In this document: positions 4,451 through 5,942 of the stretch, piece after piece
How the letters are laid out: every line of letters begins with the position of its first letter
Numbering within the stretch: position 1 is the first letter of the stretch
Assembly (NCBI GenBank): GCA_030146285.1
Contig: JASLBZ010000004.1
Coordinates: 1-5,942 of the forward strand
DNA length: 5,942 nucleotides
From: Neisseriaceae bacterium
Lineage (GTDB): Bacteria > Pseudomonadota > Gammaproteobacteria > Burkholderiales > Neisseriaceae
Reading direction: 5' to 3'
The notes under the pieces: model-generated
What the model was told of the DNA's origin: nothing
Seen by the model: only the letters and a program-made list of their open reading frames with translations
Database searches by the model: none
Made by a program: the position numbers and the translations under genes

Positions 4451-5929
4451 ATGAGAAAACTCACTACTATTAGCGTTGCTATTACAACAGCTTTAACCTT
4501 AAGTGCTTGCCAAAGTATGCCGCAAAATATGTCAGCAGACGAAATGGTGCGTTATGGTTATAAACGCTCACTATTGGTGGATAATCAATACAATTACGAT
4601 GGCAAAATCAGCCTACAAGTTAATGAAAGCTCTATCGCTAAGCTTGCAACGATACATGATAATAATGAAAAAAAAGAAGCAAAGCGCCGCGAGTGTGAAT
4701 ACCAAGAATATGCATACATTGAAGGCGTAGGCTGCTCAAGTGATGCTGAAAGTGAAGCTGTTGATGCCGCCATAGCGAGTGATCCTAGCGATAAGAAAAG
4801 CAAACCCTATCAAATTATTGAAACTCGCACAGATGCCACTGAATCCATCAATGGTGACGCAATGGCTGCTGAAGACAGTGCGGGTGATACTTACGAAGAG
4901 CTGTATGGTAAAGGCTCTTACCTTACCAAAATATTTGCCAACCCAGTGGGGCAAGATTTTGCTAAAAAATCATATTTTAGCTTCAGTGGTGCTGTTGATT
5001 TACCAAAAGGCAAAGTGGAAATTGCCCCTGCTTTAAATGTTGAAGCAACAGGCATACGCTTTCAAAGCAATATGGCTGTTGCAATTGATGCGAAAAAAAT
5101 GCAGTTAATCATAGCGCCAAATGCACTATCAGAAATTATCCTAACTTCGTATTTGAAGGATAAAGACGAAGACAACTACAAGCAAATGATTCAAGAGGCA
5201 CATAATAAATATTTGTTATTGAGTGCACCAGAAGACATTCGTAAAAAAATCACAGACAGAGTGCCTGTTAAAACCTTGATTAAAGTGTTACCAGAAGCTT
5301 TAGATTTAGGCTATGCAGCCATCGATAAAGATGCATTTAAAGAGATTCCAATGGATGCATTTGGTCAGAAAAGTGGTGCGAGTCATCGCATTCGCATGAC
5401 CATGACAGAAAAAGAAAGCATACAATTTAATCAAGTGTTTACACAGGAATTGGTTGCAGGCTTAGAGCGTGAAAAAGCTACCAATCATGATATCAATATT
5501 ACACCAGAACATTATGAAGAATTTTTACAAATGCTAAAAGGCATTGTCAGCAGCGTACCATCGATGGCACAAATGATGTTCATGGGCGGTAATAGTAGCA
5601 TGCCAGCAGTTTATAATGATGTTTACTTAGATGGCCGTGGCCGTATTGTGGCAATCCAACAAGTGATGCCTTTGGGTAAAAAAATCAACAATGTCTCTGC
5701 TTTGGATATTGTTGGTCAATATCGTTTAAGTCATTTTGGACGCCCAAGCTTTAAAGTGAACCCTAAAGCCAGTGAAACCTATGATCTGAGCTCGCATATA
5801 AAAGAAAGCCTTGATGGTCTTTTTGATGACAATATGGCAAGTGAAGAGGCAATAAGTCTTTGTGAGGGAGATAATGAGTGCATCGACATGATGGCTGATG
5901 CTGTCGCAGCAGAAGAAACCACTTATTAA
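4451..5929 (+). CDS. Putative outer-membrane lipoprotein of unknown function
   Basis: I do not recognise this 492-aa protein. It begins with a lipoprotein signal: positive MRK, a hydrophobic Thr/Ala-rich core and lipobox LSAC, so C20 should be lipidated. Residue +2 is Gln, not Asp, which in enterobacterial Lol rules favours the outer membrane. After a short lead (YGYKRSLLVDNQYNYDGKISLQV, about 35-57) comes a very acidic, probably flexible stretch (about 59-155) with C82 and C95. Then alternating polar/hydrophobic residues suggest beta strands (about 175-224: FSFSGAVDL, KVEIAPAL, GIRFQSNMAVAID, MQLIIAP). A charged helical middle (230-365), a Met-rich patch (372-384), strands around VYLDGRGRIVAIQQVMP (391-407) and an acidic tail with C471 and C477 complete it. 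The ATG at 4451 with AGGGA (4441-4445) is preferred over TTG at 4433 because it gives a proper signal peptide. It is monocistronic here, between a terminator and the window end; codon use is more A-rich than upstream genes. Confidence 0.85.
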   Translation: MRKLTTISVAITTALTLSACQSMPQNMSADEMVRYGYKRSLLVDNQYNYDGKISLQVNESSIAKLATIHDNNEKKEAKRRECEYQEYAYIEGVGCSSDAESEAVDAAIASDPSDKKSKPYQIIETRTDATESINGDAMAAEDSAGDTYEELYGKGSYLTKIFANPVGQDFAKKSYFSFSGAVDLPKGKVEIAPALNVEATGIRFQSNMAVAIDAKKMQLIIAPNALSEIILTSYLKDKDEDNYKQMIQEAHNKYLLLSAPEDIRKKITDRVPVKTLIKVLPEALDLGYAAIDKDAFKEIPMDAFGQKSGASHRIRMTMTEKESIQFNQVFTQELVAGLEREKATNHDINITPEHYEEFLQMLKGIVSSVPSMAQMMFMGGNSSMPAVYNDVYLDGRGRIVAIQQVMPLGKKINNVSALDIVGQYRLSHFGRPSFKVNPKASETYDLSSHIKESLDGLFDDNMASEEAISLCEGDNECIDMMADAVAAEETTY

Positions 5930-5942
5930 ACCAAGAGCTCGT

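Noticed and set aside
5930..5942. Possible start of a terminator or restriction-site boundary (GAGCTC) at the window end
   Set aside because: Only 13 bases remain after the lipoprotein stop; no structure can be supported.

Overview
The window reads as a piece of a low-GC (about 40% by eye) Gram-negative chromosome, most likely a betaproteobacterium and plausibly in or near the Neisseriaceae. The Gram-negative call is firm: the window holds lipid A and Kdo genes (lpxK, kdsB), an outer-membrane-type lipoprotein, and an Adk with the long LID that uses the His/Ser/Asp/Thr network. The betaproteobacterial call is softer. It rests on the order lpxK - Trm112/YcaR-like - kdsB - adk with xseA close by, an arrangement I recall from betaproteobacteria, and on the sequence style of XseA (AALRD followed by TTLRRR) and of the LpxK N-terminus. 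No search was run.

Layout. Positions 1-67 (minus strand) hold a tRNA-Leu with anticodon UAG, cut at its 3' end by the window edge. Its promoter (103-130) is good, and its leader contains a perfect 9-bp hairpin. Next, also on the minus strand, is xseA (187-1536), the large subunit of exonuclease VII. A 113-bp intergenic region (1537-1649) separates xseA from a divergent plus-strand run: lpxK (1650-2693, TTG start), a 59-residue Trm112/YcaR-like gene (2720-2899), kdsB (2896-3651, overlapping the previous gene by 4 nt) and adk (3692-4342). A strong intrinsic terminator (4355-4381) closes this run. After a short AT-rich gap, an unrecognised 492-residue lipoprotein gene (4451-5929) occupies the rest. 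The last 13 bases show nothing.

How they fit together. LpxK (lipid A 4'-kinase) and KdsB (CMP-Kdo synthetase) supply adjacent steps of Kdo2-lipid A synthesis, and the small zinc-finger-like protein is translationally coupled to KdsB. Adk is a general nucleotide enzyme, probably read at least partly from the same transcript. XseA and the tRNA are housekeeping genes. The lipoprotein is the only gene without a recognised role: it is an acidic, probably beta-rich cell-envelope protein with two cysteine pairs and a methionine-rich patch, isolated by the terminator.

No mobile element, CRISPR array, phage gene or defence system is visible. Most of the window is conserved core genome. The points worth a second look are the lipoprotein, the hairpin in the pre-tRNA leader, the TTG start of lpxK and the compact divergent promoter region.
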